From contig CANRAR010000004.1 of NCBI GenBank assembly GCA_947628675.1, forward strand, positions 81,790-145,789: a stretch of DNA of 64,000 bases. Reading direction: 5' to 3'. Made by a program: the position numbers and the translations under genes. The stretch is from an uncultured Clostridia bacterium. GTDB lineage: Bacteria > Bacillota > Clostridia > Christensenellales > Borkfalkiaceae. The notes beneath the pieces were generated by a model that worked only from the letters and a program-made list of their open reading frames with translations, did not search any database and was not told where the DNA came from. Each line of letters starts with the position of its first letter. The first letter of the stretch is position 1. Shown here one piece after another: positions 34,201-41,251 of the stretch.

Positions 34201-34980
34201 TTATTTTTCGACGTAATCCGTGGGGAACACGATCTCCTCCGCCGTGTATTCCACTACGAAATGAAACACTATCTTTCTATCGGAAAATCCATGTTCTCCT
34301 TCATCTCCGAAAATCGCAACGAGTTTTCCCTCATCGTTAAATTTAATGACGGTATTTTCATATTTCCTTTCTCCGCGTGTTTCTATGGACGTAAGAATGT
34401 ATCCTTTCTTTTCTGCGTCATAGTGAAAGCGATCGAAATTGTCTTTACATTCTTTCCGCAACGATGAGAGATAATTCTCGAGGGGCAATTCATAATCTGA
34501 TACTCGCGCCCTGACCCATTGATTTGTCTCCGGCTCCATCTCATACCAATACGCTCCCCCTTCGGTTTTTTCTGCATACCGATTGATTTTATAGTCATAA
34601 GAACCTTTTTGTTCAACAATATCCTCATATTCTTCTTCGTCGAAAAACTCTTTGACGTCGCCCGAATAATCTACTAACTTCGCGTTGCCAAACATATGCC
34701 CCGCAGAAGCGGTTTTCTCCGCATACCCGCTATATTCTATCGTCACGCTTGCTTGATATTCCCCCTTTTTGAACGTACTTTCACTGGTCACCTCACCCCG
34801 CACGGTATACACGGCGTCTTCGCTCAAAAGTTCGTCGAACGCCGCATTCCACTGCGCTTCGGTGACCTCTTTGCCCTCGATGCTCTCCGCGTCGAGCCCC
34901 TTTTCACCGCAAGCCGCAAACGACACGCATATCACCGCGGCGAGCGCACCCGCCATCATGCCCGCAAACCACTTTTTCAT
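34201..34980 (-). CDS. Putative lipoprotein of unknown function
   Basis: A 259-residue protein with a clear lipoprotein signal (MKKWFAGMMAGALAAVICVSFAAC, Cys24). The mature part is acidic and rich in Tyr, Glu and Lys, with repeated short beta-like stretches. I recognise no domain. Its DNA is noticeably AT-richer than neighbouring housekeeping genes. A consensus promoter lies upstream and AAAGGAGAAG precedes ATG. It is divergent from an XRE regulator gene (35090), which could control it through the shared 110-bp region; that is inference. Confidence 0.75.
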   Translation of the reverse strand: MKKWFAGMMAGALAAVICVSFAACGEKGLDAESIEGKEVTEAQWNAAFDELLSEDAVYTVRGEVTSESTFKKGEYQASVTIEYSGYAEKTASAGHMFGNAKLVDYSGDVKEFFDEEEYEDIVEQKGSYDYKINRYAEKTEGGAYWYEMEPETNQWVRARVSDYELPLENYLSSLRKECKDNFDRFHYDAEKKGYILTSIETRGERKYENTVIKFNDEGKLVAIFGDEGEHGFSDRKIVFHFVVEYTAEEIVFPTDYVEK

Positions 34981-35016
34981 TTTTCTTCTCCTTTATCTTT
35001 TTAGATATTTATTTGA

Positions 35017-35045
35017 ATTATAAACTTTCTATTAAGATGTGTCAA
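35017..35045 (-). promoter_or_regulatory. Consensus promoter of the lipoprotein gene
   Basis: TTGACA-17 bp-TATAAT. Confidence 0.9.
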
Positions 35046-35089
35046 GTATCTAACAAGAAATATTTGGTAAAATTTTAGTTGGGTGGAAT

Positions 35090-35407
35090 ATGTTTATAGA
35101 TATTTTTCAAGAACTCTTGGCGGAAAATTCGCTGAACAAAAAACAATTTGCGGAAAAGAGCGGCATTCCGTACCCCACCGTCATCGGGTGGACAAACCTC
35201 AACCGTTTGCCCGACTATACCGCGCTGAAAAAGATCGCCGATTTCTTCCGTTGCAGTGCCGACGTGCTCTTGGAGCGGGGTGAAAACGACGCCTATACGC
35301 CGCCGCTTACGGCGGACGAACAACGTCTCCTCGTCTCCTACCGCAACGCGGACGCCGAAACTCAGAAGGCGCTTCTGCACATCGCGGAAAAAGCGAGCGA
35401 AGAATAA
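35090..35407 (+). CDS. XRE-family regulator 3
   Basis: A 105-residue protein with an N-terminal HTH (NSLNKKQFAEKSGIPYPTVIGWTN, about residues 13-36) and LPDYTALKKIADFFRCSADVLLERG after it, typical of Cro/CI-type regulators. The C-terminal 35 residues (LTADEQRLLVSYRNADAETQKALLHIAEKAS) form a helix found in LexA/CI-like regulators. A GGGTGGA Shine-Dalgarno lies just upstream. It is divergent from the lipoprotein gene at 34201..34980, a likely target. A strong terminator follows. Confidence 0.88.
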   Translation: MFIDIFQELLAENSLNKKQFAEKSGIPYPTVIGWTNLNRLPDYTALKKIADFFRCSADVLLERGENDAYTPPLTADEQRLLVSYRNADAETQKALLHIAEKASEE

Positions 35408-35411
35408 AAAC

Positions 35412-35446
35412 AGGGTTGGCGCCCCGCCGACCCTTTTCTTTTTTTC
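35412..35446 (+). terminator. Terminator of XRE regulator 3 gene
   Basis: AGGGTTGGCG-ccc-CGCCGACCCT followed by TTTCTTTTTTT, six bases past the stop. Confidence 0.88.
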
Positions 35447-35512
35447 ACCCCTCCAACTACCCGTCCGCAAAAACGAACGGGGCGGCAAACGCGCACATCT
35501 TCCCTCAAACGC

Positions 35513-35541
35513 TTGCGCCTTGGGGCGGGGCGTGGTATAAT
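35513..35541 (+). promoter_or_regulatory. Promoter of the histidinol-phosphatase gene (predicted leaderless)
   Basis: TTGCGC-17 bp-TATAAT. The -10 box ends six bases before the ATG at 35548, so the predicted transcript starts at the start codon. Confidence 0.8.
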
Positions 35542-35547
35542 GCTTTT

Positions 35548-36354
35548 ATGCTCACCGATGTTCACACCCATTCTTCCTATTCGCCCGACGGAAAGTCGCC
35601 GCTTGCGGACATGGTAGCGGCGGCGAAGGCGAAGGGGCTCCGTTATTTCGGAATTTCCGAGCACTTCGACGTGGACGAAGCCTCCCGTTCCCTCTACGGC
35701 GAGACGACCTCGCCCTTCTTCTTTGCGGCGGCGCGAGCGTTGCAGGCGGCGCAAAACACCGACGCCTTCACCTTTCTCGTGGGCGCGGAATTCGGCTATG
35801 CCGAAGAAGAGGCCGCCCTCTCCCGCCTTCAAGAACTTGCCGAAGTCTACAAGCCCGACTTCATCGTGAACAGCGTGCACATCGTGGACGGCGTGGACGC
35901 ATGGTTTCCCGAATACTTTGAAGGAAAGAGCAGGAACTACGCCTATTCGCGCTACTTCGAGAAGGTGCTAAAAAGCCTCGATGCGCCCTACCCCTACGAC
36001 ATCGTGGGGCACCTCGGCTACGTCTCGCGCAATGCTCCGTACGCGGATAAAAAACTCCGCTACGAGGATTTTGCCGCCTTCTACGACGTCATCCTCCGCA
36101 CGGTCATCGCAAAGGACAAAATTTTGGAGGTGAACACCTCCGCGCGCGGGGCGGGGAGCGACTTTCTGCCGAATACCGACGTCCTCGAACGCTACTTTGC
36201 CTTGGGCGGCAGAAAGGTCTCGTATGCCTCCGACGCGCACGATACTTCCCGCATTTTAGATGGGCGGGAGAAGGTCGTCGCCGCGCTCAAAAAAGTGGGC
36301 TTTGCGCACATCACCGTCCCCGTCTGCGGAAAACATATTCTTATCGAACTTTGA
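35548..36354 (+). CDS. PHP-family histidinol-phosphatase
   Basis: A 268-residue PHP-domain phosphoesterase. LTDVHTHSSYSPDG at residue 2 and GISEHFDV near 34 supply metal-binding His residues, IVNSVHIVDG near 110 another, and SYASDAHDTSRI near 230 the Asp/His pair. It matches HisK/HisJ-type enzymes that dephosphorylate L-histidinol phosphate, but no other his genes are nearby, so the substrate is provisional. No Shine-Dalgarno is present and the -10 box is six bases from the ATG, so the mRNA is probably leaderless. The tracked upstream extension crosses the promoter and is not real. Confidence 0.85.
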   Translation: MLTDVHTHSSYSPDGKSPLADMVAAAKAKGLRYFGISEHFDVDEASRSLYGETTSPFFFAAARALQAAQNTDAFTFLVGAEFGYAEEEAALSRLQELAEVYKPDFIVNSVHIVDGVDAWFPEYFEGKSRNYAYSRYFEKVLKSLDAPYPYDIVGHLGYVSRNAPYADKKLRYEDFAAFYDVILRTVIAKDKILEVNTSARGAGSDFLPNTDVLERYFALGGRKVSYASDAHDTSRILDGREKVVAALKKVGFAHITVPVCGKHILIEL

Positions 36355-36362
36355 AACAGTGA

Positions 36363-36400
36363 AGGGGCGCGTGGGTCTATGACCCGCGCGCCCCTCTTTT
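36363..36400. terminator. Terminator between convergent genes
   Basis: AGGGGCGCGTGGGTC-tat-GACCCGCGCGCCCCT followed by CTTTT on the plus strand; it can also serve the minus-strand operon ending at 36408. Confidence 0.88.
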
Positions 36401-36407
36401 GATGCTT

Positions 36408-36680
36408 TTATAACGCCCTGTCGAGCGCCCCTTTAAGGCAGGCTTTCACCTCTTCATAACTCTGCCCGGGGCGCGCCTCGTACAGTTTTTCCGCCCCGCA
36501 AAAGAGGGTGGGCACGTAGTAATAGTCGTACTTCGCGGCGATCTCGGGCTTTCTGCGCTCCTCCACCCATTCGATGTCCGCCGCGTACTTTTTCTCCTCG
36601 GAAGCGAGTTCTTTCAGCGCCCGCCGCGCGTAGTGGCAGTACGGGCAATCTTCGAGATAGAACAAGATAAATTTTTTCAT
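36408..36680 (-). CDS. Glutaredoxin-like protein
   Basis: A 90-residue thioredoxin-fold protein. The redox motif CPYC is at residues 12-15 (LEDCPYCHYARRAL), and YVPTLFCGAEKLYEA near 56 holds the cis-proline. It is a likely cytoplasmic disulfide reductase; no glutathione genes are visible, so the reductant is unknown. Its ATG overlaps the rsmA stop (ATGA). Confidence 0.85.
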   Translation of the reverse strand: MKKFILFYLEDCPYCHYARRALKELASEEKKYAADIEWVEERRKPEIAAKYDYYYVPTLFCGAEKLYEARPGQSYEEVKACLKGALDRAL

Positions 36681-37483
36681 TGCACGAGCCCCCTTTCCAG
36701 CAAAATATCTGCAATTTTCGCAAACGCCGCGGGAGAGAGCGTCTCACCGCGCGCCCCTTCGGGCACTCCCGCCGCGCTCAATATTTCCCGCGCCGCGCCG
36801 CGCTCGATGCTTGCCGCGTTCATCAAATTGTTCTCGAGCGTCTTTCGTCTGCTCGAAAACGCCAGCCGCACGGCAAAGCGGTACGCCTTTTCGCTCTTTA
36901 CGGCGACCCCGCCTTCAAAATCCACCCGCACCACCGCCGAATCCACATTGGGGCGGGGAATGAACATCGTCCGCGGCACCGTTCTCGTCATGCGCGCCGT
37001 GCCCTTGAGGGAGAGCGCCGCCGTAATGGCGCCGTAGTCGGGCGTATTCTCCCGCGCGCACAGCCGCCGCGCGACCTCCTCCTGCACCATCACGGTGAGC
37101 CCGCGGCACCCTTTCGCCTCCTCGCAAAAGCGCATGAGAACGGGCGTCGTGATGTAGTATGGAAGATTTGCGACGACGCGGTACTCGCCGAGTTCCTTTT
37201 CAAGCCGCGCCATGTCCTCGCGCATGAAGTCGCGGAACACGACCTCCACGTTCTCCAAGCCCGCAAGCGTCTGCGCCAAGATGGGCTTCAACTCGGCGTC
37301 TATTTCATACGCGACAACGCGCCTCGCCCTTCTTGCGAGCGCCCGCGTGAGCGCCCCCGCGCCCGCGCCGATCTCCAAGACAGTCGCAGTCTCATCCACG
37401 CCCGCATCCCGCGCGATGGCGTCGAGCAAGTTTTCATCGGTCAGAAAATTCTGCCCGTACTTTTTTTTGAAGCGAAATTCCAT
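36677..37483 (-). CDS. rsmA: 16S rRNA dimethyladenosine transferase
   Basis: A 268-residue KsgA/RsmA. KKYGQNFLTDENLLDAIA at residue 8 is the family start motif, VLEIGAGAGALTRALA near 35 binds SAM, and VANLPYYITTPVL near 105 is the NLPY catalytic motif. The C-terminal helical domain (about 190-268) is complete. It dimethylates A1518 and A1519 of 16S rRNA late in 30S assembly. The start is preceded by GAGGAA. In many Firmicutes rsmA sits near metG and tatD, as here. Confidence 0.96.
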   Translation of the reverse strand: MEFRFKKKYGQNFLTDENLLDAIARDAGVDETATVLEIGAGAGALTRALARRARRVVAYEIDAELKPILAQTLAGLENVEVVFRDFMREDMARLEKELGEYRVVANLPYYITTPVLMRFCEEAKGCRGLTVMVQEEVARRLCARENTPDYGAITAALSLKGTARMTRTVPRTMFIPRPNVDSAVVRVDFEGGVAVKSEKAYRFAVRLAFSSRRKTLENNLMNAASIERGAAREILSAAGVPEGARGETLSPAAFAKIADILLERGLVQ

Positions 37484-37558
37484 TCATTTCCTCACAATTT
37501 TCGCCCCGCGCCGCACACACTGCAAGCGAGGGAGCGACCCTCCTCACCGAGGAAAAGC

Positions 37559-37578
37559 AAGGAGCCTTGCGGCTCCTT
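37559..37578 (-). terminator. Terminator of metG-tatD-radical SAM operon
   Basis: Minus-strand AAGGAGCC-gcaa-GGCTCCTT followed by GCTTTTCC, directly after the radical SAM stop codon. Confidence 0.75.
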
Positions 37579-38169
37579 TTAGTCTATCATGGGGCGGACG
37601 CGGAGCGGGATCCCCACTTCCTCCGCGATTTTTCTGCACTGTTCCACCTTTTCCGCGCCGATGCAGTCCACCACGGAGAACCACGCGTTGAGCCCCTCTT
37701 TTTTGCAGTCGCGGGCAAATTGCAGAAGTCCCTCGAACGCCCCTTCTACCTGCGGCTGGCACAGCGCGTCGTACTCCTCCTTTGTGGGCGCGTTGAGGGA
37801 GATGTTGATGCCGTCGAGTTCGCCCTTCAGTTCGGGCGCAATATTCCTGCTCGCGAGGAGCGACCCGTGCCCGTTGGTGTTGAGGCGGGTCTTGCCGCCG
37901 TGCGCGTGGACGTAGTCGCAAATTTCCAGCATATCCGCAAGCCTTTCCGTGGGCTCGCCGAAGCCGCAAAATACGATCTCGGCGTACTTCTTGGGTTCGC
38001 CGATGGCATTTTTCACCGTCTCCACGGAGGGCTCGCCGCCCTTCAACCACAGGGCATAGCCCTCGTACGTCTCCTTGCCGTTGCGCACACAAAAGGTACA
38101 GCGGTTGGAGCAGCGGTTGGTGAGATTGATATAGAGATTTTCTCCGATTTGATAGGTGTAGGTATCCAT
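37579..38169 (-). CDS. TatD-associated radical SAM protein
   Basis: A 196-residue radical SAM protein. The cluster motif CSNRCTFC lies at about residues 20-27 (CX3CX2C), and VFCGFGEPTERLADML near 65 is the SAM-binding GGE-type strand. TRLNTNGHGSLL near 95 and DGINISLNAPTKEEY near 118 follow. It belongs to a small family that is usually encoded beside a TatD-type hydrolase, as here (one-base gap). The reaction is not known to me. Confidence 0.85.
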   Translation of the reverse strand: MDTYTYQIGENLYINLTNRCSNRCTFCVRNGKETYEGYALWLKGGEPSVETVKNAIGEPKKYAEIVFCGFGEPTERLADMLEICDYVHAHGGKTRLNTNGHGSLLASRNIAPELKGELDGINISLNAPTKEEYDALCQPQVEGAFEGLLQFARDCKKEGLNAWFSVVDCIGAEKVEQCRKIAEEVGIPLRVRPMID

Positions 38170-38170
38170 C

Positions 38171-38923
38171 TTATTTCAGCTTTTTGAACAGCGTTTTCGC
38201 GTTTTTCTCGATTTGCGCGGCGAGCGCTTCCACGCTTTCGCCCCGAATTTCGGCGAGCCGCCGCACGATGACGGGGATATTCGCGGGCGTGTTTTTCTCC
38301 CCGCGGAACGGGCTCAAATAGGGGCTGTCCGTCTCAGTGAGGAGTCTCTCCGCGGGACAAATTTCCGCCGCCTCCACGGCGCGGCGGGCGTTCTTGAAGC
38401 ACACCGTCCCGCCGAAGGAAAAATACGCGCCCAACTCCGCGAACGCCGCGAGGTTCTCCGCCCCGTACGAATAGCAGTGCATCAAAAACCCGTGCGAAAG
38501 ACATCCCTTATGCGCGCGCAAAATTTCCAATGTATCGGCGCAGGCGTCGCGCGAGTGGATCTGCACGGGCAGTCCAAGCCAATCCGCCGCCTCGAGTTGC
38601 GCCTCGAACATTCTCTTCTGCGCCTCTTTCGTCTCCGTGCCGTAGTGGTAATCGAGCCCGATCTCCCCCACACCCACGCACCTTTCATGCGCCGCGAGGG
38701 AGCGAAAAAGCGCAAAGTCTATCTCCGCTTCCGCAAATTCGGGGTGAACGCCCACGGTGAAGAACGCGCCCCCGTGCGCTTCGCAAAACGCCATGTGCCA
38801 CGCGGCGTGTTCAAGCGTGTCCGCGGCGAGGATGACAGTATCTACGCCCGCCGCCCGTATCTTCTCCCATTCGGCGGGGAATGCGTACCCCTCGTCCGCA
38901 AAATGGGCGTGAACGTCGATCAT
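38171..38923 (-). CDS. TatD-family metal-dependent hydrolase
   Basis: A 250-residue TIM-barrel hydrolase. MIDVHAHFADEGY supplies the first HxH metal motif, GEIGLDYHYG near 83 and LPVQIHSRDA near 117 the next ligands, MHCYSYG near 145 another His, and LTETDSPYLSPFRGEKNTP near 190 the catalytic Asp. TatD enzymes act as 3'-5' exonucleases/DNases in repair or quality control. The ATG at 38923 overlaps the metG stop (ATGA), so the longer tracked ORF is rejected. Confidence 0.93.
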   Translation of the reverse strand: MIDVHAHFADEGYAFPAEWEKIRAAGVDTVILAADTLEHAAWHMAFCEAHGGAFFTVGVHPEFAEAEIDFALFRSLAAHERCVGVGEIGLDYHYGTETKEAQKRMFEAQLEAADWLGLPVQIHSRDACADTLEILRAHKGCLSHGFLMHCYSYGAENLAAFAELGAYFSFGGTVCFKNARRAVEAAEICPAERLLTETDSPYLSPFRGEKNTPANIPVIVRRLAEIRGESVEALAAQIEKNAKTLFKKLK

Positions 38924-40872
38924 CGCACGGTCGCCCCGCTCTCCACGGCCTTCTCGGGCGAGACGAGCGCGAGCCCGCCCTTGCCGTCGTCGGCGCACAA
39001 AATCATGCCCTCGGAGAGCACCCCGCACAGTTTTACGGGCTTTAAGTTGGTGACGACGACGACCTTTTTGCCCACCATCTCCTCGGGGGTATAGAATTTG
39101 GCGATGCCCGAGACGACCGAGCGCACTTCGCCGCCGATCTTCACCGTCTCGTGCAGCAGTTTTTCGCTCTTTGCGACTTTTTCACACGCGATGACCTCGC
39201 CCACTTTGAGTTCCACCTTTCCGAACTCGTCGATGGAAATCTCGGGCTTTTTCGCTATCCCCCTCCCCTCAGGGGTGGGGGACACAGGGGGAGGGGTGCC
39301 ACCCTTCTTCACCGCCTTCTCCACTTCGGCGAGTTCCTTCTTGATGTCGATGCGCGGGAAGATGGGCGGCAGTTTCACGACCTCCGCACCCTCTTTGAGC
39401 GCGCCGAATTTCAAAGTCTCGAACCCCGCATTTTCGTCGCACGAAAAACTCTTCAGGATGAGCGCGGGCGCCTTCGTCAAAAACGGCTTCAACAGAATGG
39501 CGCAGATGCGGCACACCTCGGCGAGGTTGTAGAGAACGGCTCCCAGCCGCTCCCTCTTTGCGGGGTCTTTGGCTAAAATCCACGGCGTCGTCTCGTCGAT
39601 ATATTTATTAGCGCGCGCGACGACTTCAAACACCGCCTCCAAGGCATCGGGGGCGTTGAGCCGCGCCATCGCGTCCTTCACCTTTTCAAACGCGCCCTCC
39701 GCGAGCGCGATGAGTTCGCCATCCGTCCCCTCGACCTTCCCCCGCGCGGGCAGGGTGCCGAAGTTCTGCACGATCATCGCCGCCGTGCGGGAGACGAGAT
39801 TTCCTAGATCATTTGCAAGGTCGGCGTTCACGCGGAGGAGAAACCGCTCCGTCGTGTACTCGCCGTCACTGCCGAACGGAATTTCGCGCAACAGGTAATA
39901 GCGCACCGCGTCGGCGCCGTAGCGCTTGACGAGTTCGTAGGGGTCGGTAAGTTCGGGGCGGGCGTTCTCCTTGCTCTTGGAGAGCTTCTCTCCACCGATC
40001 AGGAGCCACCCATGTCCGTAGATCTGCCTCGGCAACGGCTCCCCGAGCGCCATCAGAATGGCAGGCCAGATGATGGCATGGAAGCGCACGATCTCCTTTC
40101 CAACCATGTGCAGATCGGCGGGCCAATACTTCTTGTAGAGCCCATCCTCTGCGCCGTAGCCGAGCGCCGTCACGTAGTTGGAGAGCGCGTCGATCCACAC
40201 ATACGCCGTATGCTTGGGGTCGAAGGGGAGCGGCACGCCCCACTTTACCGTGGTGCGGGAGACGGAGAGGTCTGTAAGCCCCGCCTTCAAGAAGTTGTTC
40301 ACCATCTCGTTGACGCGCGACTTGGGCTGCAAAAATTCGGGGTGCTCCTCGTAGTGTTTGAGGAGCGCGGGCGCATATTTGGAGAGGCGGAAGAAGTAAC
40401 TTTCCTCCTTTTGAAGGGTGACGTCCCTACCGCAGTCGGGGCACTTGCCGCCGACGAGTTGCGCCTCCGTCCAGAACGATTCGCACGGTGTGCAGTAGTA
40501 GCCCTCGTACTCGGCCTTGTAGATGTCCCCGCTCTCGTAGAGTTTTTGGTAGATATATTGCACCGCCTTCACATGGTCGTCGTCCGTCGTGCGGATGAAG
40601 CGGTCGTACTCGACGTCGAGAAGCCGCCACATATCCTTGAGTTCGGCAACGAGCGGGTCGATGAATTCGCGGGGCGTGATGCCGCGCTTGGCGGCCTCCT
40701 TTTCCACCTTTTGGCCGTGCTCGTCGGTGCCCGTGAGGAAAAATACGTCCTCCCCCATGAGTTTGTGGAAGCGCGCCAAGGCGTCGCAGATGACCGTCGT
40801 GTAGCAGTGGCCGATGTGCCAGTTGCCGCTCGGATAGTAGATGGGCGTCGTGATGTAGTACTTCTTTGCCAT
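38920..40872 (-). CDS. metG: Methionyl-tRNA synthetase with C-terminal tRNA-binding domain
   Basis: A 650-residue MetRS. The class I signature is YYPSGNWHIGHCYT (HIGH) and GGEKLSKSKENA is the KMSKS loop. Zinc cysteines are CTPCESFW and CPDCGRD. The anticodon domain follows, and a Trbp111/EMAP-like OB domain covers about residues 545-650. The linker at about residues 524-538 reads GGTPPPVSPTPEGRG and is encoded by a GC-rich repeat also present in intergenic DNA at 60821..60856. The insertion is in frame and lies between domains, so the enzyme should still work. First gene of the metG-tatD-radical SAM operon; no T-box leader. Confidence 0.96.
   Translation of the reverse strand: MAKKYYITTPIYYPSGNWHIGHCYTTVICDALARFHKLMGEDVFFLTGTDEHGQKVEKEAAKRGITPREFIDPLVAELKDMWRLLDVEYDRFIRTTDDDHVKAVQYIYQKLYESGDIYKAEYEGYYCTPCESFWTEAQLVGGKCPDCGRDVTLQKEESYFFRLSKYAPALLKHYEEHPEFLQPKSRVNEMVNNFLKAGLTDLSVSRTTVKWGVPLPFDPKHTAYVWIDALSNYVTALGYGAEDGLYKKYWPADLHMVGKEIVRFHAIIWPAILMALGEPLPRQIYGHGWLLIGGEKLSKSKENARPELTDPYELVKRYGADAVRYYLLREIPFGSDGEYTTERFLLRVNADLANDLGNLVSRTAAMIVQNFGTLPARGKVEGTDGELIALAEGAFEKVKDAMARLNAPDALEAVFEVVARANKYIDETTPWILAKDPAKRERLGAVLYNLAEVCRICAILLKPFLTKAPALILKSFSCDENAGFETLKFGALKEGAEVVKLPPIFPRIDIKKELAEVEKAVKKGGTPPPVSPTPEGRGIAKKPEISIDEFGKVELKVGEVIACEKVAKSEKLLHETVKIGGEVRSVVSGIAKFYTPEEMVGKKVVVVTNLKPVKLCGVLSEGMILCADDGKGGLALVSPEKAVESGATVR
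39256..39302 (-). repeat. Interspersed repeat inserted in frame within metG
   Basis: The plus-strand sequence ccccctcccctcaggggtgg-ggg-acacagggggaggggt resembles ccccctcc-tcgggaggggg-atacagggggtgggg at 60821..60856. In metG it codes for a Pro/Gly-rich linker. Confidence 0.65.
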
Positions 40873-40891
40873 AATTTACCTCGTTTTTTCC

Positions 40892-40920
40892 ATTATAGCG
40901 CAACTTGGTGGAAAAGTAAA
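40892..40920 (-). promoter_or_regulatory. Promoter of the metG operon
   Basis: TTTACT-17 bp-TATAAT; short leader with GAGGTAA. Confidence 0.8.
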
Positions 40921-40964
40921 ATCTTTTTGCCCCACTTGGGAGAAGGAGCACTCCGCTTTCCCGC

Positions 40965-41025
40965 CTGCCCCCTTTGAAGGGGGCGGGTGGCGCGGCATTG
41001 CCGCGTCAGGTGGGGGTTGTCCCCC
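40965..41025 (+). repeat. Family B hairpin repeat, copy 2
   Basis: CTGCCCCCTTT-ga-AGGGGGCGG, a second hairpin (cgcggcattgccgcg), then GGTGGGGGTTGTCC. Same layout as the inverted copy at 310..363. Confidence 0.65.
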
Positions 41026-41051
41026 AATTTCCAAAAATTTGCCCACATCGC

Positions 41052-41080
41052 TTGCAAATTATTTTCCCCCGTGGTAGAAT
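41052..41080 (+). promoter_or_regulatory. Promoter of structured leader, copy 1
   Basis: TTGCAA-17 bp-TAGAAT. The predicted +1 is G41087, the first base of the leader stem. Confidence 0.85.
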
Positions 41081-41086
41081 GAACTT

Positions 41087-41222
41087 GCGACACAATAGAA
41101 TACTAACCATATAAAGATACAACGGCGTCGGTGTATCCTTATACCTTATATGGTTAGTTATTGTGTCGCAACAATTCGGGGATACTCGAAGCGGGCGCCT
41201 CGGATTGAGGCGCCCTTATTTT
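41087..41222 (+). ncRNA. Structured 5' leader RNA, copy 1 (unrecognised class)
   Basis: A long stem pairs GCGACACAATA and ACTAACCATATAA (41087..41114, with a GAAT bulge) with TTATATGGTTAGT and TATTGTGTCGC (41146..41169). The apical region holds a small helix GATACA/TGTATC. GTATCC in the loop (41133..41138) can pair with GGATAC (41180..41185) outside the stem, forming a pseudoknot. A 9-bp terminator-like hairpin GGGCGCCTC-ggatt-GAGGCGCCC (41193..41215) followed by TTATTTT ends it. Some 30 bases later the lipoprotein gene starts. The layout suggests a riboswitch-like attenuator. Copies 2 and 3 share it. Confidence 0.8.
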
Positions 41223-41251
41223 ACCCGCAAAAATCAGAAAGGAGAAAAGCA

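Noticed and set aside
41085-41171. Invertible promoter flanked by inverted repeats (phase variation)
   Set aside because: The promoter lies outside the inverted repeat, no recombinase gene is near, and copy 3 has different arms; an RNA stem explains the pattern better.
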